Under the pieces are notes generated by a model. The model worked only from the letters and a program-made list of their open reading frames with translations. It searched no databases and had not been told where the DNA came from. Made by a program: the position numbers and the translations under genes. A DNA stretch of 64,000 nucleotides from Adineta vaga. Taxonomy: Eukaryota > Rotifera. The stretch spans positions 6,510,001 to 6,574,000 of the forward strand of contig CP075497.1 of assembly GCA_021613535.1 (NCBI GenBank), given 5' to 3'. Shown one piece after another: positions 35,842 through 46,510 of this stretch (position 1 is its first letter; the number at the start of each line of letters is the position of its first letter).

Positions 35842-36323
35842 TCGTTGTACTTCAATATTTCGTATTCATTCAAGACAAAATTTTGTTGTACTAAGAAAGA
35901 ATACAATATATAAATGGCAACGAAGAAGAAGAAGAAAAGGTATTGTATTTTCATTTTTTCAATTATTTCGTTCTTCATATATCACCTTTCTAGACTAATA
36001 AAGAACATATACATATGTTATCTCTGTATAGTATAGTAAAACAAAATTCCTTTTTTTTTATTTAGACATTTTCATAGAAAGAACAAAGCATCCAATAAAA
36101 ATAATAAAAAAAAGAAGAAGAAGAAGCAGTTAGTTCAGTGAAGTATCATCGTTCTTTTTCCTTATTAATGGAAGCAATTGGCGCGAAATTGCTTGACGTA
36201 ATGATCATTTTAGCTAGAAAACAAATTCTTGTTGTTGTTGCTTCAGCATCTCTATTTCTTCTATAATGACGATCATTATTAAATAAAACTCTTTCTTCTT
36301 CTTCAATTCAGTACTTCACTTCA
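35842..36323. promoter_or_regulatory. Divergent intergenic region, four-TM gene / eIF4E-A
   Basis: About 480 nt between two outward-facing start codons. It is A/T-rich with CTT/GAA repeats. A TTCAATTCAG acceptor lies 12 nt before the eIF4E-A start. No other site is recognised. Confidence 0.35.
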
Positions 36324-37362
36324 ATGACAACGATGACAACAACAAATCTGAATCATTTACCCATCCAGAACCCGAATGTGTCATCAAATGACAATGATAA
36401 ACAAGAACCTTCTAATAATAAGACATCGTCGATAATTAAAAATATTGAATTTCCGAATCTACACCAACAACAATCTAATGATGATAAATTACTATTAAAA
36501 AATGCTTGGGGTACATATTTTTACAAGGCTGATAAACAACGTGATTGGAAACAAAATGTCATCTACATAACATCGATCAATTATGTAGAAGATTTCTGGT
36601 CATTTTATACGCATACATATGCTCTCCGAGATCTTACCAATGGATCAGATTATATGCTTTTCAAAGTAATATTTCAAAATAGAAGAGAGAGACAAGAAAA
36701 GAAAACAGAAACTTTCTCTCTAATATTTAGTCTGGTTGTCTACCAATGTGAGTCATTTTCCTAAATATTGCTAAAATATTTTTATCTAAAAGAAAGAAAG
36801 GTGGGAAGATGTTTCATCACGTGATGGTGGTAAATGGATATTAACTTTTGATCCAAAACGACGTAAACGTGATCTTGATGGTTATTGGCTTCATTTAGTA
36901 AGCATAGAATTAAACAACAAGATTCATTCAATAAGTTCATCATCAGTCAATCGAATAGAGAATAGAAGTGTAATCATCAGTTCTTAAGTAGCATTTTGAG
37001 ATCTTATCGATAATCTCTGATGAGCATATTCGTCTTGAGATAATCTATTCTCTTCAGATGTTGCTACTTATTGGGAATGCATTCGGTAGTGATTTAAGTA
37101 CATTTATCAATGGTACTGTTGTATCATTACGTGTCAAAGGTGATCGATTAGCTTTATGGTTAAAAAAGATCAATGATTTTAATTTGATTAAAACTATTGG
37201 AATGAAATTTAAAGATCTTCTCAATATTCCATCGGATACTCAAATCATCTATGAAGTAAAATCGATCTGATTGATTCTTCAATAATATTTTCTTTTCTCT
37301 TTTTCAAGTACCATGAACCAAAATTCGATGAATCTAATAATGAAATTCGTCTACTTCTCTAA
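36324..37362 (+). CDS. EIF4E: Cap-binding translation factor eIF4E-like (eIF4E-A)
   Basis: Four exons (36324-36665, 36793-36897, 37058-37255 and 37309-37362), about 232 residues. A disordered 50-residue N-terminus precedes the eIF4E core. The cap-stacking Trp residues are in place: QRDWKQNV (human Trp56) and ERWEDV (Trp102 with the following Glu). The dorsal face for eIF4G/4E-BP binding is kept (VEDFWSFY, human Trp73), as are the basic phosphate-contact residues (RVKGDRLALW). The loop before the second cap Trp is shorter than usual: FK-KER-WED replaces FK plus about six residues before WED. I chose the second exon's acceptor so that KERWED follows FK in frame. The protein binds the mRNA 5' cap in the cytoplasm. 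It lies tail to tail with a second eIF4E gene. Confidence 0.88.
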
Positions 37363-37629
37363 AAGCAAATAGAACAAGAGAAACAATATTTCTTGCTCAT
37401 TTTTTTCTCTCTTTATTTATCATCTGAACAAGTGTTCGTAAAATAAAAAACAACAGACATTTTTCTTTTCTTGAACATAATTCTCATCAATTTCTCCTTT
37501 GCTCAAACAAAAAAAAATAACAGGACATGTTGAAATAAACAAAAAACAACTTATCAACTCATCATGTTCGAGAACAAAATAAAAAATCGATTAAAAATCT
37601 TTGTCGAAGAAATCCACTTCACGCCTTTT
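37363..37629. other. Convergent spacer between the two eIF4E genes
   Basis: Only 267 nt separate the two stop codons, so the 3' UTRs are short or overlap. A/T-rich, with AATAAA-type hexamers on both strands. Confidence 0.4.
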
Positions 37630-38434
37630 CTATTCTTCATACATCGGTCGTTGAGGACCATTATTAGCTTCATTGTGCATATCAAACTGAATTCGAACTG
37701 TTGATGGTAAATTTATAATCGATCGCCATCGTCGACCAATTTCTCGGACAATCGTTCCATTATGGGCTTCAGATAACCAAAGTGCAATTTTATGACCACG
37801 TGTACGAATAGCAACAACACATCCTGTTATATATCGACTTAATGGTTCAGGATCACTGAAAAATAGAACGTGTAGATACCAAATCGTTTCTCTTTCCAAA
37901 GATATACCTATCATGAGAAAAACAATCACCAATCATTCCAAGTAAAGTTTCAAGCCATAATTCATCGAGTTTTATATCTTGACTTCCACATGTTAATAAC
38001 CAACGGCCACCTTTGGCATTCGCTTTATCCTCTATTGAATAAGATTTTGAAATAATGAAGAAAGAAATTGTTCTAGAAATATTTACCCCACATAGGACGA
38101 ACTAAAGTAAAACAAAATAATGTCGATTTTGACTGAAAATAATCTTCTTCTTACCTCCTTTTTTAAAGAAATAATAATCCGAATTGGATTTACTCTGTGA
38201 AAGTCGTGATGGTGTTGCTAAATGATTGTATGTTGCCCAGAAATCTTCGACAAAACCAATATCAATTAAATTAATCAATGATTGTTCCCAACTCGATCGT
38301 TTATCTGGTTTAATATACCAAAATGTCCATGTAAATTCTAATGGACTCTTTGGATTAATTGTATCAACTGTTCCATTAGTTGTTTTCTCATGTTGATTAG
38401 TGATCGTTGCTAATGGTTGTTGAGTGTCTGTCAT
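37630..38434 (-). CDS. EIF4E: Cap-binding translation factor eIF4E-like (eIF4E-B)
   Basis: Four exons (38434-38155, 38101-38087, 38031-37908 and 37855-37630), about 214 residues. The second exon is only 15 nt and encodes most of GVRPMW, ending at the second cap-stacking Trp. Both cap-binding Trp are present (RSSWEQSL and RPMWED), as are the dorsal Trp (FVEDFWATYNH) and the basic cap-phosphate strand (RTRGHKIALW). The loop before PMWED has normal length, so this copy is closer to canonical class I eIF4E than its neighbour. The first exon starts with a Thr/Gln-rich tail. A TTTTTTTCAG acceptor lies about 20 nt before the ATG. The two copies are clearly divergent in sequence and exon structure, so this is not a recent duplication. 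Confidence 0.88.
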
Positions 38435-38811
38435 GATCTTCTTTTATTTTTCTACTGAAAAAAAGATGAATTAATCAAAGAAGAACTTTCAGAAGAAACG
38501 TCTGATTGTCTGTCTATCTGTCTCTATCGATCGGAAAGGAAGAATATAGTCAGTCAGTCAGTTAGGGCAATGAATATTCATACGATCAGAATGATTCATC
38601 GAATAAATTCAATAACTGAAATAGAAATAAATAAGAAAGTCATTTATTTATATCTGATGATTATTTCATTGATTGAAAATGATTGATTATTCAAATGAAA
38701 GAAATTTAATTGACCAATGAGACCGTTGCTAAGCAACTTCATGAAGTTAAAGATGGCAGATAGAATTAAAAATGTGTACATGAAGAAATTTATTTAGTAA
38801 AAAAGAAAAAA
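38435..38811. promoter_or_regulatory. Divergent intergenic region, eIF4E-B / CCDC157-like
   Basis: About 380 nt between divergent starts, A/T-rich. A candidate bidirectional promoter by position. A TATTTAG acceptor lies about 15 nt before the CCDC157-like start. Confidence 0.35.
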
Positions 38812-41145
38812 ATGGCACATCTTCTTGGAAGTAAAACATGTATCGATAGTTTACGTGTTGATATTGATGATTTACAAAATGTTGTTCATGATATTGTTGG
38901 AAAAACTGGATCAATTAAGTAGGAAACGAAATATTTACATTTGAAATTAGAAGAAAAAAAAACGTTTACGTTTACATATATAGATGTCATTCATGGAAAT
39001 TTCCGGATAAGATCGCAACAGATATTGATATCAAAGAATTACTTCAACGATATCAACATGGAAAACATGAAGTAGATAACCAAGTTTCACATATTGTTCT
39101 TTTTGAAATTATAATCGATCGGTTTGTATGATTAAATCTTCTAGTAATCTCGTTGATTACAATTTATTCTCTAGGCTTCTTCTTGTTTTACATGGATCTT
39201 GGCGTTATTTACATGAAATGCAAACAACTCTATTACCAAATACAATCGATTCATCATCAACTGTTACTCAACATTCAAATCTTAGTGTTGGATTAGTTGT
39301 AAAGAAATATTGGAATAAACTTTTACATTTATCTGTTGTGCTTCAACAACATGAGGTTCGAATGTAGTTTATGAATTCTATTCGTTCAATCAATAATCAA
39401 TCATTTTTCGTTTTAGAACGAACGTAAACGAACACTTACAAATGGAAATAAAACAGCACCACCTATTCGTTCAAAACCAAATTTAAATATTGAAAAACGT
39501 TCTCAAACAATCGAAACTTCACTCGGACCATGTCAATCATGTTTAAAACTTCAACAATGTCTTCGTGATCATGGCGATAGTCTAATTAATTTATGTCATA
39601 CATATAATTTACCTTCGTCACTTGCACAACATCGTTGTTCGACAACGGAAATATTCTCAACTGATGATGTCAATCATTGGTCAGATTGTCAAGCTAAAGA
39701 TATCGATCGTTTATCCAAACATCTTCAGTATTTAAACAATACATTGAATAAAACGAAAAGTGATTTACAATTAAATGAAAATCGTTGTAAGAAACAAGAT
39801 GAAACAAATCATCGTTTACAACAACAGATTAATGATGATAAACAATCGAAAAAAGTCTTACAAGAATTACATGATAAAAAAGTTAATGAATTAAAAAAAG
39901 ATTCGGATGTACAAGAAAAAAATCTCAATGAACAAATTCAATTCTTAACAAATCAAAAAATGAAACTTGAACAACAATTAAAAGAAGTCAATGATTTATG
40001 TTCATCGAGAAGTGAACAAATAGAAAAATTAGGTAAATTAGTTTTTGATTGATATTCCTCGGAGATTTCTAAAGAATAACTGTCAAAAATAAGAAATTCT
40101 AAAAGAATTTTTATCAGAGGAAACATGTCCTTGGAGTTTAATGATGTTTTCTATCGAAAAAAAATCAATTATTCGTGAATCAATTACTCTTTCCGATAAC
40201 TAAACTTGACATTTAAGATCGGAAGTTGTCAAGTACTATTAACACGAAGATTTGCTCTCGATAAAATCGATAATCTACTTCATCTATTCATCGAAATGAA
40301 ATTTTAATAATAACTTCTTTTTTTTTCTAATTTACATCTAGAAATATCAAAAAATGAATTGAAAACTTTAATTCAAGATCGATTTAAATCGGATGATGTG
40401 ATTAAAACATTGGAACAAGATCGTGTACGTTTACAAACTGAACTTGATTTAGTAAAACGTGATTTAGAAGAACGTAATAAAGATTTACAAAAAGAAAGAA
40501 CACGTATTGAAAATATGATTCGACAAGAACAAGTAAATTGAATAGGATGTGTTTTTGTTCTTATTTTCTTATTATTTGTTCTTTTAGAATTATCAATCAA
40601 AACAAAAAATATTGACAACATCATATGAAGAACTTACTCAAGAATATGAATTATTGAAGTATGTAGAATTGATGCTTTCGAAGAGAATAAATACAACGAT
40701 TATTTCCATTTAAATTAGAAAACAAGTCAACGATTTGGAAATCTCTCGAGATGAAGTCGAAAAGAAATTTGAAACTGTTCAAAAACAAAATCGATCAACT
40801 GTCGATACTCATCAAGTTCAATCATTAATGGAAACAAATAATCATTTACTTGAAGAAATTCATATGTTAAAATCAAATCTTCAACAATTTGATCAACAAC
40901 TTCATGAAATGGAAGAACGTGAACAAATGTTATTACAATATCCTGATCTCCATGGTCCTATTGATCATGAACCAAGTAGAAATTACTGAAATTTTATTTC
41001 TATAGATAATTCTTTTTTGATTCTCTAGCAACACATAATATCGCAATTGATATGCAAAATCAAATGCGTACGAATGAAATTCGTGTTGATTTATTACGAA
41101 AACAGAATGAATCATTAAAAAGATCTCTCGAGAAACTTTTATCAA

Positions 41146-41178
<33 letters not shown>

Positions 41179-42109
41179 TGTCATCAATCGTCACCGAAGA
41201 ACGTTATGAAGAATTAAGAACTCAATCAAGACAAGAAACAGCTCCCAGAAGATATTCATATGGAAATGAATCTGGCACACCGGTATATATTTTATTTTGT
41301 TTAATTATGAAAGGATCTAAGAATCGATTGCCTTTATTTTCAGAAATCAAAACCAACACCATTGTGGTTACTCAGTAATGAACTTGTTGAGCAACAAAAA
41401 CAACAAGCTTTTACAGAAACTAGGTAAACTATTATTTTGATGATAGAAAAAGATTGTAAACATCTTCTTTACTCAGACCTGCACCAACATCACAATATAT
41501 TCCACGTTTTAGTGAAAATGATTATGTGGCGAACGGTTGGATTAAATCAGATGCAGAGATTTTTCCTCTTCCACAATCGAATATCGATCGTGAAGTTTCA
41601 CCAAAACCACATGATCAATCATGGACAAGCAGTTCTACTCGTATTCAAACAACGTAAGTGTCCTTATTCTTCTTCACTTGATATTGTATCTCTTTTTTTC
41701 CCAGAGATTTAATGATTACATCAGAATCCCGTCCACCTACTGTTGCACATTCTACACGAAGTTCTAATAATGGTCGAACATCCACTATTCCTCCACCATC
41801 TGACTATGAAATGATCGTCGGTTCGTTTTCCTTCATTCGATCTTGAAAAGAAAAGAATATCCTTCGTTTGTTTCCTTCGTAGGTAAAGGTCGTATAACAA
41901 ATCGTCCAATATCAGCATCCAAAAATCGACCTGTACCAACAGATAGTACTCGTCGTGATACATCGTTACCAAAAAGTTCACGAACAATAACATCTGCTAA
42001 ACCGCAAAGATCTGCAACAAGTACAGCTCTACATCAATGTACTAATTGTAATAAAACATATGATGACAAACGAAATTATGATATACATAAATTATATTGT
42101 AGGACTTGA
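38812..42109 (+). CDS. CCDC157: CCDC157-like coiled-coil protein
   Basis: Twelve exons, phase-consistent: 38812-38918, 38984-39121, 39175-39355, 39417-40032, 40342-40532, 40588-40658, 40719-40975, 41029-41282, 41344-41423, 41477-41653, 41705-41820 and 41883-42109, about 804 residues. The first 140 residues match what I recall of CCDC157: MAHLLGSKTCIDSLRVDIDD, SWKFPDKIATDIDI, VLFEIIIDRLLLVLHGSWRY and VGLVVKKYWNKLLHLS. Residues about 190-520 are heptad-rich coiled coil (Lys/Glu/Gln/Leu), interrupted by a ten-residue poly-Asn run at about 41147-41176. A Ser/Thr/Pro-rich region follows. The last 30 residues hold a zinc-finger-like Cys/His cluster (CTNCNKTYDDKRNYDIHKLYC). The mammalian protein is needed for sperm formation. 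Its molecular role is not known to me. AATAAA at about 42148. Confidence 0.7.
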
Positions 42110-42582
42110 AAGTCCATAAGCAAATATGTTTTTTTTCTTGTTTTAAAAATAAAAGCTTGTAAAGATTCAAATTTGATGTGTTGGATAAATTGTTAATAGA
42201 AGAAGGATTCTATTTTTAGTTCAATTAACTGTATATTCAACACTGTTATATAACAAGAATGTTTTAAAATCACTTGAATAAAACGAAATAAGAATCTTAA
42301 AATATACATCGTGAATTTAGCTAGATCAATTAGGACACTTCTTAGTAGCGTCATCTGTAAAGAAAATCTTCTCGTGAATTTTTTGAGAAATTAGAAAAAT
42401 CAATACTTCTACATATGTAATGATTAAAATCAATTTTGTACACATACTAAACAACACTTCAGGTAACAGCTAATCATGAGAAGGGCAACAGCAGTGACCG
42501 AGTGCATATAGAAATAAGCACATGTAATACAACACGTGTTAGAATTAATTCAATCATTTTCCCATTTATATTGAATAAGAAA
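42110..42582. other. Spacer between CCDC157-like and the small disordered-protein gene
   Basis: About 470 nt. The left part is the 3' UTR of the coiled-coil gene, with AATAAA at 42148-42153. The rest is presumably the promoter of the next gene on the same strand. No other feature seen. Confidence 0.4.
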
Positions 42583-42931
42583 ATGTCTCAAACAAATCAT
42601 ACACAAGGTTCACATGGAAATATTGCTGGTAAAGGTGGTCGTGCTCGAGATGATCCCATTGGAACTGGTTAGTTTTAGGAAATAAATTATTCTATTCCAT
42701 AAGTATGTATTTAAAAATCTTTCTGTCTATTTTTGAGGTGGTAGCACGGCTGATGGCCAGCTGACTCATGAAGATCCTTTACAAGGTCTTGCTAACGCTC
42801 AAACAGGTGTTACTACAAAAAGTACAATTGGTTATTCAAGTAATCAAACACCAGGCGTTGTAACAAATCGTGGACAAGTTATATCAGATAACCAAGGTGG
42901 ATCGGCTTCTGATAATAACGCTCAACAATAA
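42583..42931 (+). CDS. Small hydrophilic disordered protein, Gly/Gln/Ser/Thr-rich
   Basis: Two exons (42583-42667 and 42738-42931) join in frame to give 92 residues; each is too short to notice as an open frame. The protein starts MSQTNHTQGSHGNIAGKGGR and continues with GGG, NAQTGVTT and SSNQTPGVV, ending DNNAQQ. There is no Cys, Trp, Phe or Met apart from the start, and almost no hydrophobic residue, so it should be intrinsically disordered and very soluble. Such composition (KGG, high Gly, Gln, Ser, Thr) is seen in hydrophilins and stress-induced KGG-type proteins, which protect against drying. A role in desiccation tolerance is inference. AATAAA follows at about 42984. I call it a gene because the splice sites, frame and poly(A) signal agree. 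Confidence 0.65.
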
Positions 42932-43041
42932 GGTCAATCAGTGCAATTTTGTTTTATTTTGGTTTTTGGGAGTTATAAGATAAAATAAATTTATTCTAGC
43001 AGTTAATTTCTATCAATTTTCAATAGTTTCTGTGTAGATGT

Positions 43042-44967
43042 TCAGAAAGAAGAAGAACCTGTTCTTTCTAGTGTTTGTTGTTGATTGAATACTGTTAATG
43101 TTCCCTTCCATAACTTCTGAAATTCACCTCTGATTAAACCTGTAAGACTCGTTGATATTAATAATGTCGAATAAATCATGACTGATGATAATTGATCATA
43201 TTTACTATAGATCATAATAATAAATGAGATGAAAAATGAAATAATGTAAATGATCAATGCTTGAATATAATAAATTCGAAAACGAATATTATTTCCAATA
43301 TCAAACAATCGACAAAAGTTAATCAATAACGAAGGAAAAATAATATCATCCATTGATAAATAGATTCGACCTGTATGAATACCACATCTTTTCAAAAAAA
43401 AACAAATAATCAACTTCATGTCCTATCATTTCTCATCCTACTGATCATTTTGTTGTGTCCATCGAAAAAAACTAAATATCAATGGTAAATTTTCTTGTAC
43501 AATCCATTTCAATGTATTTCTCTTGAATGAATGCATACTTCCACCACTGAACAAACAATCAAAACCACTATTTTCAAACTAAATCAAATCGAAATAGTTC
43601 TCTCAAATCATTTATTTATTCTTACTAACCATATTCACATACAAGTGTCGTATAAATTCGTTTTCATGAATTTTATCATTATTTCTTTTCCACAAATTCA
43701 TTGGTAATTTTGCATCTATCATAATCAAATTTCTTCTAAATTCATCTACTATTCCTAAAATCAAATGAATTTGATTTCTCGTTAATCTTACGAAAAAAAA
43801 CATTCTTACCTTTCCAAATTAGAAATATGAAATCAAATAAAATGAGAAAACTATAAATACACATACATATCATTAGATTTCCAACTCGCATTTGCGCAAT
43901 AAACACTATGGTCATACAGAAAATAATAAAATTTGTAAATATATATCCAACCATTGTCAATCGATGTAAATACCATATTATAACCATGGAAAAAGCGATG
44001 AACATCAGGATTATATGATACCATGGATGCATCTTGAAATCCTTACCTTTAAATTTTTGATAGATTTTATTAAATAATAAAGAATAAACGTTTTGAAAAC
44101 AAAAATAAATTAGAAATATTGAAGTGATGATAAAACCAACTAAATAGATTTGTTGGATTAATATTGGTAGATAACGATCAATAATAAAACAGATTATAAA
44201 CCAAATGAATAACAAAAAACCAATAATAAATCCATCTTTATAATTATTTGAGGGTATGAATGAACAGTTTTGATAGTAATTCATGATTTTTGTCGTAAAA
44301 ATCTGTCGATGCCATTCATTACCAATCAACATACAAAGAAGTACGAGAGTAATAATAAGAAATATTGATGGATCGAATTGATTCTTATTACGATTAAGAC
44401 GATATAAGAAAGTATTTGATTGCTTAGGAACTAAACGAATGACTTCATTCGCATTTATAAAACCAAAAATATTTTGATTAGATTCAAATGAAAATGACAA
44501 AGAAGATTTTAGTTGATCATGTAAATAAGTTAATAAAAATTGCTCAAATCTTTCACTACGATGATTTACTTCGAGAAGAAATCAACAATCAAAATATTGA
44601 ATTTGAGAATTTTTTATATACCTGAGAATAAAATACCAAAATAAGTTGATAGCCAATCGATATCTCTTAACATGATCAATTGTTGAATGAGAGAACAATT
44701 TTCTAATAATTGTATAATTAATAATTCCTTCGAAATTTTCGATGGCTGATGAACTAATCCTGCATGTGTTGTATTCAAATCACAGATTGATAAATCCTTT
44801 ATGACTCGAAACGTGACTTGAAATTCATATGTTTCTGTCGGTAGAATCGATTCATATAAATAGATACAAATTGGCTTGGATTGATCTTGAAAACCAATTT
44901 GACTAATCGAATTTTCTACGTATGAAGTACAGAGAATCATACAAACAACAAACAATGGATATAACAT
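43042..44967 (-). CDS. SPPL2-like intramembrane aspartyl protease with altered active-site motifs
   Basis: Five exons (44967-44622, 44568-43810, 43754-43630, 43578-43539 and 43370-43042), about 532 residues, near the SPPL2 length. A signal peptide (MLYPLFVVCMILCTSY) starts a lumenal domain of about 150 residues, followed by about nine membrane segments. The similarity to signal-peptide-peptidase-like 2 is clearest at the C-terminal half: KLPMNLWKRN, then IYLSMDDIIFPSLLINFCRLFDI, then LIRGEFQKLWKG. The two catalytic Asp are both traceable: LILFDFIFLIW for the usual YD/FD motif, and SMDDIIFP for GxGD. However GxGD has become S-M-D-D, and the following PAL signature is L-S-S. SPPL2 enzymes cleave type II membrane proteins within the bilayer. 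Whether this copy is active is doubtful. Confidence 0.72.
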
Positions 44968-45146
44968 TTGTTTAATTAACTTCTATGACTCATACGAATG
45001 ATGATTTATTAAAGTAACATTAATATGACATCGAAATAAGTATCAAAGATAGATTAAATGATGGAATTGACAATAAAAAAAAAGGAACAGGATATTTATT
45101 TTAAAGATTTAGATTACAAAATCTCATCTAATTTTGAGAAAAAAGT

Positions 45147-46510
45147 TCAATCATCGTCATCATCATCATCATCATCTAGTGTATTTATATTTGAATTGTC
45201 ACTGTCGATATTTGATTCCTCTTGCTCTTCAAAAGAACGTTTATGTGTAACAAATGAGGATGCTGATAAAGTATTTGTCGGTGTTAATGATGATGAGGAT
45301 GAAGATGCTGCTGTTGAATGAAGACGAATATGTTTATTTAGATTTGATGGATCACTAAATGGTCGAAAACAAACTCGACATTGTAATGGTTTATATCCTG
45401 TATGAGTGCGAAGATGAATTTTTAAACCATATTTACGATTATAAACCTAAAATTCAGCGAATAATGATGTTTAGTCGAATTAGATATGAAGTATTTACTT
45501 TGCCACAGAAAAGACATAGATGTGCTTTACGTTGTCTTCCATCATTATCTAAAGAGGTAAATTCTAATGCATGTGTACCATCGAGAACACTCATTTTATA
45601 TGATGAGACATCATTTGTTGAGAATGCGAGTGGTGGTTGAGGCGGTGGTGGTTGTTGCTGCTGATGATCTTTTTCTTTCATATCCTCGTTCTTTTGATTT
45701 TCATTAATATTTGAACTAGAACGAGGAGACGACGATGAAGAAGATCGTTTTATAGATGAAAAATCCATTAAACGCTTTTTTGTTGGAGATGTATGAACAA
45801 AGATTCGTTCACTTAAATTTAAATTTAAATTCAGTGCTGGTGGTGTTGGATCCTGACATTGATCAAGAAGAACATGTGCAACAAGAACATTCAAATAATT
45901 TTGTTCGATTTTACATCGAGGACATCGTGTTGCTAACAAAACAAAAAGAACTCGATTAGTGAAAAGAAAAACGATGAATCAAATCTTACATTTGAGTAGT
46001 TCTTCAACTTTGAAAACTTTGGTTAATTTAATTTTTTCACATATTGTACGAAGTTGTGGAAGACTAAACCAAGCAAGAAGTGGCTCATCAGGAACAACTA
46101 AACGAGTAGTACGAAAACCGAATAAATTCGTTTCAGTCGATTGAAATAATTCGATATTTTGCTCGTCTGGTGTACGAGCACTTTTAATAGCTAAAATCCA
46201 TTCTTGAAATAATCCCGGTCCAATTAAATGTTGATTCCAACCATGAATCTATGAATAGATATAGATATTTTAGAATGATTCTATTTGATAGAACATTGTT
46301 ACTTACCGGGATTCTATTATAATGTTGATTATGATCATAGAAGTCCGTTAGAAGAAAATTATAGGGTAATTGATGAAGAAGATAAACTACTGAACCTTCT
46401 TTCAGTGTTGTACCAGCTACTGCTAAAGGTTTAACAGTTGTTGTTAATGGGAAATTTCCAGTGCTATTCGCATATTTAGCAATTGGTTTGATTATTTTAA
46501 CATCCGACAT
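45147..46510 (-). CDS. PRDM13: PRDM13-like PR/SET-domain zinc-finger protein
   Basis: Four exons (46510-46307, 46248-45990, 45932-45499 and 45446-45147), about 398 residues. The N-terminal 140 residues form a PR (SET-related) domain: ILAIKSARTPDEQNIELFQS, FGFRTTRLVVPDEPLLAWFS. A first Cys-Cys-His-Cys knuckle (RCPRC to HVLLDQC) follows, then a Ser/Pro/Gln-rich linker. Two C2H2 fingers end it: CLFCGKVYNRKYGLKIHLRTH and, after TGYKPLQ, CRVCFRPFSDPSNLNKHIRLH; these match PRDM13 closely. The tail is Ser-rich and ends in nine Asp. PRDM13 specifies inhibitory neurons in vertebrates. PRDM13 normally has one more C-terminal finger, absent here. Start: the ATG at 46510; an upstream in-frame TTG was not used. 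Nuclear location expected. Confidence 0.82.

Noticed and set aside
43540-43580. Reading SPPL2-like exon 4 onward to the stop in QQNDQ
   Set aside because: It would truncate the protein before the second catalytic Asp; the GTATGC donor at 43538 and the acceptor at 43371 keep the frame and the family motif.
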